Origin: Pseudomonas sp.
GTDB lineage: Bacteria > Pseudomonadota > Gammaproteobacteria > Pseudomonadales > Pseudomonadaceae
Length of the DNA stretch: 34,332 bases
Assembly (NCBI RefSeq): GCF_030684895.1
Contig: NZ_JAUXXP010000089.1
Span: 1 to 34,332 of the forward strand
Reading direction: 5' to 3'
Part shown: positions 1 to 7,641 of the stretch, piece by piece
Numbering within the stretch: the first letter of the stretch is position 1
Layout: each line of letters begins with the position of its first letter
Made by a program: the position numbers and the translations under genes
The notes under the pieces: model-generated
Databases searched by the model: none
Seen by the model: the letters and a program-made list of their open reading frames with translations, nothing else
Told to the model about the DNA's origin: nothing

Positions 1-53
1 GGCTTCCCCCCATACACGAGGTAAACAAGCTGCTTGGGCTCACGACTGACCAT
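1..53 (-). CDS. 5' end of a gene continuing the LPS core operon (partial)
   Basis: Only the first 17 codons are in the window; the gene runs off the left edge. Reading the minus strand from an ATG at 53-51 gives MVSREPKQLVYLVYGGK. A good ribosome binding site, GGAG, lies 8 bases upstream inside the preceding glycosyltransferase gene, and the two genes overlap by 14 bases. The hydrophobic strand followed by a Gly-Gly loop (LVYLVYGGK) resembles the first beta strand and loop of GT-B glycosyltransferases. A core or O-antigen glycosyltransferase is therefore my best guess from context, but the fragment is too short to assign a family. Confidence 0.55.
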   Translation of the reverse strand, partial: MVSREPKQLVYLVYGGK

Positions 54-1182
54 TACCGTTCTCCTGCACGATGCGACTCACACCAGGCCATGACCAGAAA
101 CGCTCGCGGGCAATCTCATCCGTAAAACCAGCCTGCACACGCTCAGCCCCAAGCGGGCCAAGCGGGCCAGCGGCCGCAGCCCGCAGTCGAGCGGCAAGCA
201 CAGTGTGATCACCCAACGCGAACAATGCCCCAGACTCGCCGACCACCTCAGGCGCCCCGCCACAATCCGTAGCCAGCACCTGCACATCGGCCGCCATCGC
301 CTCAAGTAATACCATCCCAAATGGTTCATGATCTGAAGTTAGGGCAAACACATCAAACGCTTTGAAATAGTTCCGGCCATCGGCAACTTGACCGAGAAAA
401 CGCACCGATGCGTCCACGCCCAGCTCGTGCGCAAGAGTTTTTAACGGAGCCTCAAGCCGACCACTGCCCATGATTGCTAGCAGGCTACCCGCCGGTAATT
501 GCGGCAAAGCCTGGGCGAAGCCCTTGAGCAGCGTCGCCTGGTCTTTGTCAGGATGCAGACGGCCAACATTGCCAACCACCCAGGCGTCCTGCGGTAACTC
601 GAGGTGCTCGCGAGCTGCTTCGCGTGAAACCTGCTCAGCCTGCACCGCAGCAATATCAATGCGGTTGTACAGCGTCTCGATACGCTCGGGCGCCCAGCTC
701 GGCAGGCAGGCACGCATATCATCGCGCACAGCATTGGAGACCCCGAGCAATGCCAGGCGCTTGCGAAAGAAATTGGCGAACAACTGGCGCGTGCGCCGCT
801 TGTAATCACCAAACGCATGGTGCACGCCAATTACGGGTAATTGGCTGCCTAACAGGGCGATATAGATCGGCTTAAAACGATGAGCGATACACAGCTTAAA
901 GTCGCGCGAAGCAGCGATCCGCTTCAGATCGCCAATTGCCTTGAGCTTGAGACCACGCACCTCCCGGCTGGAGTAGTCGAGGAAAATCACCTCGTCAGAA
1001 GCCGAACCTTGCTCAACTGCCGCGCTCGGCTTGCCAGTCAGATAGACCGTGCACACTTTGTAAGGCGTGCCGACAAATAACGCAGCGTACTGCCGCGCAC
1101 AGTCGAGGAAGGGGCCGTCGTAGCCGTGGCAAAACTGCAAAACCCACGACTGACCAGCCCCAGCGACCTCAGACATTGTCAT
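40..1182 (-). CDS. wapH: Family 4 (GT-B) glycosyltransferase of LPS core, WapH-like
   Basis: A 380-residue cytoplasmic or membrane-associated retaining glycosyltransferase, expected to add a sugar to the LPS core. Visible features are a GT4 C-terminal half with VVGNVGRLHPDKDQ around residue 200, IMGSG near 236, and the donor-binding E-x7-E motif in DHEPFGMVLLEAM near 285-297. No signal peptide or membrane segment is seen. The chosen start at 1182 lies 14 bases inside the end of the carbamoyltransferase gene and has AAGGA upstream; a second in-frame ATG is at 1176. In P. aeruginosa PAO1 the gene after the carbamoyltransferase is wapH (PA5004), reported to add a core glucose. The symbol is assigned from position and family only, so the acceptor and sugar are inferred. 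Base composition is uneven, with an AT-richer patch around 301-360. Confidence 0.75.
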   Translation of the reverse strand: MTMSEVAGAGQSWVLQFCHGYDGPFLDCARQYAALFVGTPYKVCTVYLTGKPSAAVEQGSASDEVIFLDYSSREVRGLKLKAIGDLKRIAASRDFKLCIAHRFKPIYIALLGSQLPVIGVHHAFGDYKRRTRQLFANFFRKRLALLGVSNAVRDDMRACLPSWAPERIETLYNRIDIAAVQAEQVSREAAREHLELPQDAWVVGNVGRLHPDKDQATLLKGFAQALPQLPAGSLLAIMGSGRLEAPLKTLAHELGVDASVRFLGQVADGRNYFKAFDVFALTSDHEPFGMVLLEAMAADVQVLATDCGGAPEVVGESGALFALGDHTVLAARLRAAAAGPLGPLGAERVQAGFTDEIARERFWSWPGVSRIVQENGNGQS

Positions 1183-2923
1183 ACCAATCCTTACCGTCCT
1201 TGACCACCAAGATGTCTTCCATGATCAGGTACTGCAGGTCGGAGCCGTAGAACATGTTCAGCGCGTCGGTGGGCGAGCAGATCATCGGCTCGCCGCGGCG
1301 GTTCAGCGAGGTGTTCAACGACACGCCGTTGCCAGTGAGTTTCTCCAACTCCAGCATCATGTCGTAGTAGCGCGGGTTGTATTCGCGCTTGAGCACCTGG
1401 GCGCGCGAAGTGCCGTCTTCGTGTACCACTTCGCCGACGCGGGTCTTCCACTCTTCATTCACTTCGAAGGTGAAGGTCATAAACGGGCTCGGGTGATCGA
1501 CCTTGAGCATTTGCGGGCCGACAGTGTCGAGCATCGACGGGCAGAACGGCCTCCAGCGCTCGCGGAACTTGATCTGCTCGTTGATCCGATCAGCCACGCC
1601 CGGCACGCTCGGACAACCGATGATCGAACGACCACCCAAAGCGCGCGGACCAAACTCCATGCGCCCCTGGAACCAGGCCACCGGGTTGGCGTCAACCATG
1701 ATCTTGGCAATGCGCTGCGGCATGTTGTCGATCTGCTTGAACACAGGCTTACTCGGGTGGCGGGCACACGCAGCAATCACGTCTTCGTTGGAGTAGGACG
1801 GGCCGAGGTAAACGTGCTCCATCTTCTCCACCGGCACGCCGCGCTGGTGCGAGACGTAGGCCGCAGCGCCGACGGCAGTGCCGGCGTCGCCGGATGCAGG
1901 TTGAACGAACAGCTCCTTCACATCATCACGGGCGATGATTTTCTGGTTGAGTTTGACGTTCAGCGCGCAGCCGCCAGCGAAGGCGATCTTGCCGGTTTCG
2001 CGAATGATGTCACCGAGGTAGTGCTCCATCATCTGCAGCGCCAGCTTCTCGAACAGCGCCTGCATGCTGGCGGCGTAGTGGATGTACGGGTCATCGGCGA
2101 TATCACCGACACGCTTCGGCCCCAGCCACTCGATCAGCTTCTTGGAGAAGTAGAAGCCTTTGCCGTTTTCTTTGTAACGACGCAGGCCGATGACATTGGC
2201 GTACTCGGTGTTAATCACCAACTCGCCATTCTCGAATTTGGCCAACCGCGAGAAGTCGTACTTGCTGGCATCGCCGTAGGGCGCCATGCCCATGACCTTG
2301 AATTCACCGTCGAGCATCTCGAAGCCGAGGAATTCAGTGATCGCGCCGTACAGTCCGCCAAGGGAATCCGGATCGAAGAACTCCTTGATCTTGTGGATTT
2401 TGCCGTTTTCACCGTAACCAAAGAAGGTAGTGGCGTACTCGCCCTTGCCATCGATGCCGAGGATCGCGGTCTTTTCGGTAAAGCCTGAGCAGTGATAGGC
2501 GCTGGCGGCGTGGGCCAGGTGGTGTTCGACGGGCTCGATCTTGATCTTCTTCAGGTCAAAGCCGAGCTGCTGCAGGCACCACTGGATATGTTTGTAGTAG
2601 CGCTTGTAGCGGCGGTTGCCCATCAGGATCGCGTCAAGAGCGCGGTCTGGTGCATACCAGTAGCGCTTGGCGTACTGCCAGCGGGCCTTCTCGAAGATGC
2701 TGATCGGGGCAAACGGAATCGCCACCACATCAACATCAGAGGGCTTGATCCCTGCCTGCTCCAGGCAGAACTTGGCTGACTCATAGGGCATGCGGTTCTT
2801 CGCGTGCTTGTCGCGCACGAAGCGCTCTTCTTCGACGGCCGCGATCAGCTTGCCGTCGATATACAGGGCGGCGGAAGGGTCATGGCTGAGGGCGCCGGAC
2901 AGGCCGAGAATGGTCAATGCCAC
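1169..2923 (-). CDS. wapO: LPS core carbamoyltransferase (NodU/CmcH/TobZ family)
   Basis: A 584-residue O-carbamoyltransferase. The family makes carbamoyl-adenylate from carbamoyl phosphate and ATP in a YrdC-like module and passes the carbamoyl group to a sugar hydroxyl; in P. aeruginosa LPS the target is position 7 of the second heptose. Motifs seen are EHHLAHAASAYH at 133-144 (metal and nucleotide histidines), GIDGKGEY at about 156-163, AFAGGCALNVKLN near 315-327, FGPRALGGRSI near 424-434, FRERWRPFCPSM near 454-465, and NTSLNRRGEPMICSP toward the C terminus. The start is GTG at 2923, with GAGG about 9 bases upstream; no ATG with comparable spacing is seen. The gene begins 14 bases after the tandem-kinase gene and overlaps the next glycosyltransferase. 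Length matches the family. The symbol follows PAO1 PA5005. Confidence 0.85.
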   Translation of the reverse strand: MALTILGLSGALSHDPSAALYIDGKLIAAVEEERFVRDKHAKNRMPYESAKFCLEQAGIKPSDVDVVAIPFAPISIFEKARWQYAKRYWYAPDRALDAILMGNRRYKRYYKHIQWCLQQLGFDLKKIKIEPVEHHLAHAASAYHCSGFTEKTAILGIDGKGEYATTFFGYGENGKIHKIKEFFDPDSLGGLYGAITEFLGFEMLDGEFKVMGMAPYGDASKYDFSRLAKFENGELVINTEYANVIGLRRYKENGKGFYFSKKLIEWLGPKRVGDIADDPYIHYAASMQALFEKLALQMMEHYLGDIIRETGKIAFAGGCALNVKLNQKIIARDDVKELFVQPASGDAGTAVGAAAYVSHQRGVPVEKMEHVYLGPSYSNEDVIAACARHPSKPVFKQIDNMPQRIAKIMVDANPVAWFQGRMEFGPRALGGRSIIGCPSVPGVADRINEQIKFRERWRPFCPSMLDTVGPQMLKVDHPSPFMTFTFEVNEEWKTRVGEVVHEDGTSRAQVLKREYNPRYYDMMLELEKLTGNGVSLNTSLNRRGEPMICSPTDALNMFYGSDLQYLIMEDILVVKDGKDWYDNV

Positions 2924-2937
2924 TGAGTTTGCCTCTT

Positions 2938-4398
2938 TTAGTCTGCTGAGCCGACGGCGGGCGTCAGCGGTATACGTTGGTTGAGCAACTGGTGCAGCGC
3001 CGAATCGGCGGGCCAGTTACGCAGGAAACGGGCGCGATCGCGGGCATAGGCCTTGGCGAAACTGCGCGCACTGCGGTGCTGCTGCATGGCGTCGAGGTCG
3101 ATCAACGACCAACGACCCAGGCGTTCATCCCAGAACAGATTGTGCCCCTTGAAATCGCCGTGGCTGATGCGTTCGCGCAACAATGCGGCGAATAGGCTAT
3201 CCAGCGCCAACAAGTCGGTTTCCGGGGGCGATCCGTCATGGAACGCCTGAAAACGCGCGATTATATCCTGCCCGCCGCAGTATTCGGTAATCAGGTAGGC
3301 GCGCCCACGTAACCAGCACCAGCGCCGCTCTAACACGGCCAATGGCTGCGGGGTGGCGATGCCCAGCAGCTGCAGGCGATTAGCCTCAACCCAGCTGTGC
3401 CAGGCGCGGCTGGGCCGCCAGAAGCGTTTCAGCCAGTGGGCAACGCTCTTCACGTTATAGCGCTTGACCACCAGCGGCCGACCTTGCAGCTGCACTTGCG
3501 CCACGGTGGCGGCACCACCGGTCTTGTAGATATGGCCCTGCTCGGTGAGCAGATCCAGATTATTCAGCAGTGGCTGCAGTTCAGCCTGGCTATCCCGACG
3601 TACCACCTGCAGGCCGAACGCACCGATCTTCGCAGCGAATAGGCTGCAATCACGGGCGATCTTGCGCAGATAATCGCGCAAGCGCCATTTACGAATCTTC
3701 TCCACCTCTTTCAGCAGCGCTTCCAGCGGCAAGGCATGCTCGCCATTGCTCAGCAGGTAATGCACCAGCAGCTCTTCGATGAACGGAGTCAACTCGGCAG
3801 GTAACTGGGCAAAGAACACCCCGAGGTTCTCAAGCACCCTGCCGCGCGACAAAGGCTGGCCGGCGACCTCAACCTGAACACCGCCGCCATCGATAACAAA
3901 CAGCTGGCCGTTATGGCGTAACAGATTGTCCAGATGCAGATCGGCCTGCCACAGCCCTTTGGCGTGCATCTGCGCGATGCTGACCAGCGCATCGGCCAAC
4001 ACCGCCTGCTGATCGGCATTCAAAAGCGGCTGGTTTTCCACAGCGCGCCAGGCCTCCCACAGGCTCTGCGCGCCATCAAGGTACTCGAACAGCAGCCAGC
4101 CGCCCTCGTCTTCACGCAGCCCATCCGCCAGCAGCTGCGGCGTATTCAGCCCCTGCTCGGCTAGCAGGTGCACACCGTCACGCTCGCGCTGAAAGTGTCG
4201 CGCAGCCTTGTTTCCCACCAGCAGCTTGGCCAGCACTGGCTGGCCGCGCCATTCGGCCTGGGCGACATAACGCTGCCCGGGCAAGACGCGCAGCAGCCTT
4301 TGCAGAGTCAGCTCCGCAGGGCCGGCTGCATCGGCCAGTTCGATGGATAGCGGCAACGCTGGCGCGCGGCCAGCCTGACTGAGACCCGCCAAATTCAT
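2938..4398 (-). CDS. Tandem two-domain LPS kinase-like protein (PA5006-like)
   Basis: A 486-residue protein that reads as two WaaP/RIO-type kinase folds in one chain. Domain 1 has a candidate ATP lysine at K58 (VLAKLL), a catalytic loop QADLHLDNLL with D153 and N158, and a metal-binding D170 in VIDGGG. Domain 2 has K312 (VVKRY), a complete loop HGDFKGHNLF with H413, D415 and N420, and D434 in LIDLD. Domain 1 lacks the usual HRD-type His (Gln at 151), while domain 2 has all classical positions. It is probably a cytoplasmic kinase phosphorylating inner-core heptose or a related sugar; the substrate is not visible. The start overlaps the upstream kinase stop as ATGA. A two-lobed homologue sits at this place in PAO1 (PA5006), so the fusion is not unique to this strain. 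Confidence 0.75.
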   Translation of the reverse strand: MNLAGLSQAGRAPALPLSIELADAAGPAELTLQRLLRVLPGQRYVAQAEWRGQPVLAKLLVGNKAARHFQRERDGVHLLAEQGLNTPQLLADGLREDEGGWLLFEYLDGAQSLWEAWRAVENQPLLNADQQAVLADALVSIAQMHAKGLWQADLHLDNLLRHNGQLFVIDGGGVQVEVAGQPLSRGRVLENLGVFFAQLPAELTPFIEELLVHYLLSNGEHALPLEALLKEVEKIRKWRLRDYLRKIARDCSLFAAKIGAFGLQVVRRDSQAELQPLLNNLDLLTEQGHIYKTGGAATVAQVQLQGRPLVVKRYNVKSVAHWLKRFWRPSRAWHSWVEANRLQLLGIATPQPLAVLERRWCWLRGRAYLITEYCGGQDIIARFQAFHDGSPPETDLLALDSLFAALLRERISHGDFKGHNLFWDERLGRWSLIDLDAMQQHRSARSFAKAYARDRARFLRNWPADSALHQLLNQRIPLTPAVGSAD

Positions 4399-5141
4399 CG
4401 CCGCGCTTCCTTGTTGCGCCGGCGTGCACCGAGGCGCTTACTCCAGGTGCCTAGCTCAGTCGCATCGCCAAGATAGGCCGCCAGCAACACGCCGACCTCC
4501 GCCTCGCTCCACACACTGGCGCGGCGCAACAACGGCTCCAGATCCTTTACTCGATCGCGCTGACCGAACAGCAGCGGACGGGTTTTCTCCAGATCGATCA
4601 ACTGCGCGCCGAAGCCAGCAACCGTCTCGCGCAGAAAAATATGCTTGGGGTAAAAGCAGCCATGCATCTGCCCGGCCTGATGCAGTCGCCGCGCCAGCTC
4701 ACCACAAGCTTTGAGAATTGCAGTACGACGCGCCTCGTCGAGCGCCGCCCAGTCGGGCAACCAGGCATCCAGGTCCTGCCAACCGTCCAAGGCACGGGTT
4801 AGCAACAGCGCACGCCGCTCGCCTGGCAACCTGCGCTCGGCAAAAAACGCGGCCTGTAACGCAGGAATACCTAGCGCCGCATAACGCTGAATATTTCGGA
4901 ACTCTCGGGCAAAGGTGGGCTCGCCAAAGGGGTGCAGCAGGCTGCGGGTCAGGTGATTGCTTTGCCGCTTGAGGTAAAACGCCGCCTCACCGAGATCCAA
5001 TCGATACACGCTACTCCAGCCGCCACGCTCGGTATTGGGTTCATCCACCGCCTCCAACTGCAGCGCCCATAACGCATCGAAACTGGCCAGGCCATGCTGC
5101 TCAAGCAGGGCGCGATCCTGTGCCGCAATAAAGTCGCTCAT
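4395..5141 (-). CDS. InaA/WaaP-family LPS kinase-like protein with atypical catalytic loop
   Basis: A 248-residue kinase-fold protein, likely the counterpart of PAO1 PA5007 (wapQ, symbol from memory). The N lobe has YLKRQS with K58 as a candidate ATP lysine, and an E (AREFRN, about residue 80) to salt-bridge it. The catalytic loop reads MHGCFYPKHIFL at 159-170. Compared with WaaP (HRDCYICHFLL), the catalytic Asp is Cys162 and the downstream Asn/His position is His167. The metal-binding Asp is present (LIDLEKTR, D183). This could be a divergent active kinase, as InaA-like proteins often vary here, or an accessory pseudokinase. Both ends overlap neighbours by ATGA, so it is translated as part of the operon. 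GC content is high, unlike the next gene upstream. Confidence 0.75.
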   Translation of the reverse strand: MSDFIAAQDRALLEQHGLASFDALWALQLEAVDEPNTERGGWSSVYRLDLGEAAFYLKRQSNHLTRSLLHPFGEPTFAREFRNIQRYAALGIPALQAAFFAERRLPGERRALLLTRALDGWQDLDAWLPDWAALDEARRTAILKACGELARRLHQAGQMHGCFYPKHIFLRETVAGFGAQLIDLEKTRPLLFGQRDRVKDLEPLLRRASVWSEAEVGVLLAAYLGDATELGTWSKRLGARRRNKEARR

Positions 5142-5872
5142 TCCCTGCCCTCAAAAAACGCAATGACCTGACGGATGCGTTTCTTATCGGAAGCATTCAA
5201 GCGCTGGCGACCACGGTAAAGAAGATAAAAACGTAAGCGTTGGGTACGTGAAAGCACCTTGTTGGCGACTTTATCCAGGCATGCCAAATCCTTGATGATG
5301 CGGTAACGCAGGAGCGGCCCCCACCAAAAGGTTCCAGTCGGGCAATCAATGAAGAAAAGCTCACCGCGCTCATTAACCAGCAGATTGCGCCACTTCAAGT
5401 CATTGTGGGTGAAATGGTGGTCATGCAGCGCCCGGGTGCCCCTGGCTAACTGTTGACTGATCTGCAAGACCCAACAAGAGTCGGTCAAACGTACATCCTG
5501 CCGATTGGCAATCTCGGCCAGATCAAGCGTGCCCTCAAGCTCGCGGGTAATGAGCGCCCCGCGGACAAAAGCCCCCACCTGGCGCTCAAGCCCATAGGCC
5601 ACAATCGGCGCAGTGGGGATGCCCCACTTGGCGAACAACTTGAGGTTTTGCCACTCCGCTTTAACCCGAGGACGACCAAGGTAACGTCGTAGACCTTTAC
5701 CAGCGCCCCAGTAGCGTTTGACGTAATAACGCACCCCGCCAAACTCCACACGAATGACCTCAGACAAGGGGTCTGAGGTCAAACGCTCCCCTTCAAGTGC
5801 AAATACGGCCTCAAGGGTTCCGAAAGCGCCGAGCAGAATCGGATCGTGCAGGTCATGTTTCCACGCTGTCAT
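5138..5872 (-). CDS. LPS heptose kinase-like protein, WaaP family (PA5008-like)
   Basis: A 244-residue single-domain kinase with all classical positions: YYVKRY with K52, an acidic helix-C partner in KAEWQNLK near 73, a catalytic loop FTHNDLKWRNLL with H156, D158 and N163, and FFIDCP with D176. It probably phosphorylates an inner-core heptose in the cytoplasm before the lipid is flipped. By position it may match PAO1 wapP (PA5008), symbol from memory. Overlaps of 4 bases (ATGA) join it to the GT9-like gene upstream and the next kinase downstream. Sampled rows are near 47-52 percent GC (28 of 60 bases at 5221-5280; 29 of 60 at 5341-5400), clearly below the next kinase gene, so this gene and the GT9 gene may have a separate origin. 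Confidence 0.78.
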   Translation of the reverse strand: MTAWKHDLHDPILLGAFGTLEAVFALEGERLTSDPLSEVIRVEFGGVRYYVKRYWGAGKGLRRYLGRPRVKAEWQNLKLFAKWGIPTAPIVAYGLERQVGAFVRGALITRELEGTLDLAEIANRQDVRLTDSCWVLQISQQLARGTRALHDHHFTHNDLKWRNLLVNERGELFFIDCPTGTFWWGPLLRYRIIKDLACLDKVANKVLSRTQRLRFYLLYRGRQRLNASDKKRIRQVIAFFEGRE

Positions 5873-6834
5873 GCCTGCGTCCTGTTTAAGTCAGGCAGCG
5901 CACTGACGATGCGGCGCAACGGAATGAACGGGCGCCAGACTGTTTTGCCCAGCCATTTGAAGCTCAGAACCGGATTGATCACGCTATTGAGTTCATTGAA
6001 GCCGGGCCGCCAAGTGAAATCGGTACGCCTGCGCGTAATGGTGAATGTCCGCAACCCCAGCAGTGAACCAAGATGCCCGCCACCCGAATCATTACTAATG
6101 ACGATGGCGCATGTCAGCAAGAAGTCGACAAGCCCTTTCAAGTCAGTGAACGCATGCACATGATGGCCTGGGTACTGCGCCCTTAAGGCTTGCTGCTCGG
6201 CCGGGATACCGACGAACTCGACCTGCCAGCCCCTGGCAACCAAATGGCGAGCGAGGCGGCGAAACCCAGGCGTTGAGAAATTCTTACTGGCATGCGGCGT
6301 GGTCGGGAAAATGGCCACACGCCGCACCTCCGCGCCGGCTTCACGGGGCGGAACCTGTAACCCCGCAATAGGCGTGGATAGATCAAGCCCCAAGACCTCT
6401 TCGGCGTACAGATCGATCCACTGCACCATGGTCTTGCCGGCTTTCGGGTCGCGACAAATCACGTTGTGCGCCCCTTCAATGCGGCAATCATCAAGCCATA
6501 CAGGTGGCTGCTCGGACCTGAGCTTGACGGGGAGTTTCTTACCGGCGAGGTAAGCCACATTTCTCAGTGGGACATCGACGTACCAATCAATCGCACAGAT
6601 AACCAAATCGTTACAGCCCGCCAGTGCAGGCACATCCGGCGTGCCCCCTAGAATGTCCAGCCCAGGCAGGTACTCGCTCACTGATGACAACGATACTGAA
6701 GCCAGGGTGACCTTCGCACCCGCAGCCTGGAGACGCCAGGCAAGGCGCAAGAACAGCGTGGTATCGCCCAACGCAGGACATGGAACCAGTGCAACCCTCA
6801 CTCCCGGGCCGATCAACGCCTTCTTCTCCGACAT
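5869..6834 (-). CDS. GT9 (heptosyltransferase-like) glycosyltransferase inserted in the LPS core operon
   Basis: A 321-residue protein resembling ADP-heptose:LPS heptosyltransferases (GT9, GT-B fold). The N-terminal loop is VALVPCPALGDTTLFLRLA with G23-D24 in the place of the GD of WaaC/WaaF. The donor-binding half has IFPTTPHASKNF near 173-185, and the C-terminal motif ISNDSGGGHLGSLLGLR replaces the usual S/A-x-D-x-G-x-x-H-x-A-A. It is therefore probably a glycosyltransferase acting on core LPS, though the donor need not be heptose. It begins directly after the waaP stop (TAG then ATG) and overlaps the next kinase by ATGA. I recall no equivalent between waaP and PA5008 in PAO1. Lower GC than the flanks (31 of 60 bases at 6541-6600) fits acquisition or replacement of a segment. 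Confidence 0.7.
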   Translation of the reverse strand: MSEKKALIGPGVRVALVPCPALGDTTLFLRLAWRLQAAGAKVTLASVSLSSVSEYLPGLDILGGTPDVPALAGCNDLVICAIDWYVDVPLRNVAYLAGKKLPVKLRSEQPPVWLDDCRIEGAHNVICRDPKAGKTMVQWIDLYAEEVLGLDLSTPIAGLQVPPREAGAEVRRVAIFPTTPHASKNFSTPGFRRLARHLVARGWQVEFVGIPAEQQALRAQYPGHHVHAFTDLKGLVDFLLTCAIVISNDSGGGHLGSLLGLRTFTITRRRTDFTWRPGFNELNSVINPVLSFKWLGKTVWRPFIPLRRIVSALPDLNRTQA

Positions 6835-7641
6835 CTACAGTCGATCTCCATAACGCTGTTTGCGGCCGTACAATTTAGCCGCCTTGGATTCCAGCCAAGC
6901 GAGCAAACGACCTTCTTCCTGAAGGATCTGTCGCAGAGGTTGTTGAAAATAACCACGCAAAAACCGCAGCTTATCGCGCCGCGTCAGGCCGATATCCAGT
7001 ACGGAAAAGTACAGCGCGGCTAGATCCTTGTTGCGCCAGCGCAAGGGCAGCTGATTGCGTACTTGGGCGCGGTGCAGGTCGATCACGGACAGGCGCAAAT
7101 CATCGGCGGTGACCGGTTTGTCGGTGTGCAGCAGAAAATGGCAGATGTAGCAGTCGCGGTGATTGACCCCGGCGCGGTGCATGTTGCCGACCATGTTCGC
7201 CACGTCCCTGATCAACGCCCACTTCAGCCGCGGCTCGGGCGGTTGCTGTGCCCAGTTCAGGCTGAGCTGCTCAAGGTCGGTGGTAGGCGCCAGCTCTTCT
7301 GTGACAATAAAAGAATGTTGCGCCGCCGGGTTACTGCCGCGCTCGCCGTAGGCCACGGCGGTCATGGTCGCGACTCCGACCTCGGTCAGGCGCTGAATGG
7401 CTTGCCACTCCTGGCGTGCGCCAAGCACCGGCAGCTTAGCGGTGAGCAGGTTTTTGACGATCTCGCCCCAGCCGATACCGCGATGAATTTTGACGAAATA
7501 ACCGCGCCCATCGACCTCGGTGCGCAGCGTGCGGCGGCCTTCCAGCTCGCGGTATACCTGCCCCTGCAGCGCTTCGACAGCGGCAAAGGCATCGCGCCCG
7601 GCCCACAGGCTTTTAAAGGGTTCAGCCAGTACCAGCTTCAT
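6835..7641 (-). CDS. waaP: LPS core heptose I kinase WaaP
   Basis: A 268-residue cytoplasmic kinase that phosphorylates the first heptose of the inner core. This phosphate is known to be essential for LPS export and viability in P. aeruginosa. The sequence shows YFVKIHR with K51 as the likely ATP lysine, GARQEWQAI near 75 as the helix-C region, the characteristic loop GVNHRDCYICHFLL with catalytic D163, and SVIDLHRAQ with D188. D163 coincides with the Asp shown by mutagenesis to be needed in P. aeruginosa WaaP. The length is typical. The start overlaps the waaG stop by ATGA, and the GT9-like gene follows without a gap. This is the best supported of the kinases here. Confidence 0.93.
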   Translation of the reverse strand: MKLVLAEPFKSLWAGRDAFAAVEALQGQVYRELEGRRTLRTEVDGRGYFVKIHRGIGWGEIVKNLLTAKLPVLGARQEWQAIQRLTEVGVATMTAVAYGERGSNPAAQHSFIVTEELAPTTDLEQLSLNWAQQPPEPRLKWALIRDVANMVGNMHRAGVNHRDCYICHFLLHTDKPVTADDLRLSVIDLHRAQVRNQLPLRWRNKDLAALYFSVLDIGLTRRDKLRFLRGYFQQPLRQILQEEGRLLAWLESKAAKLYGRKQRYGDRL

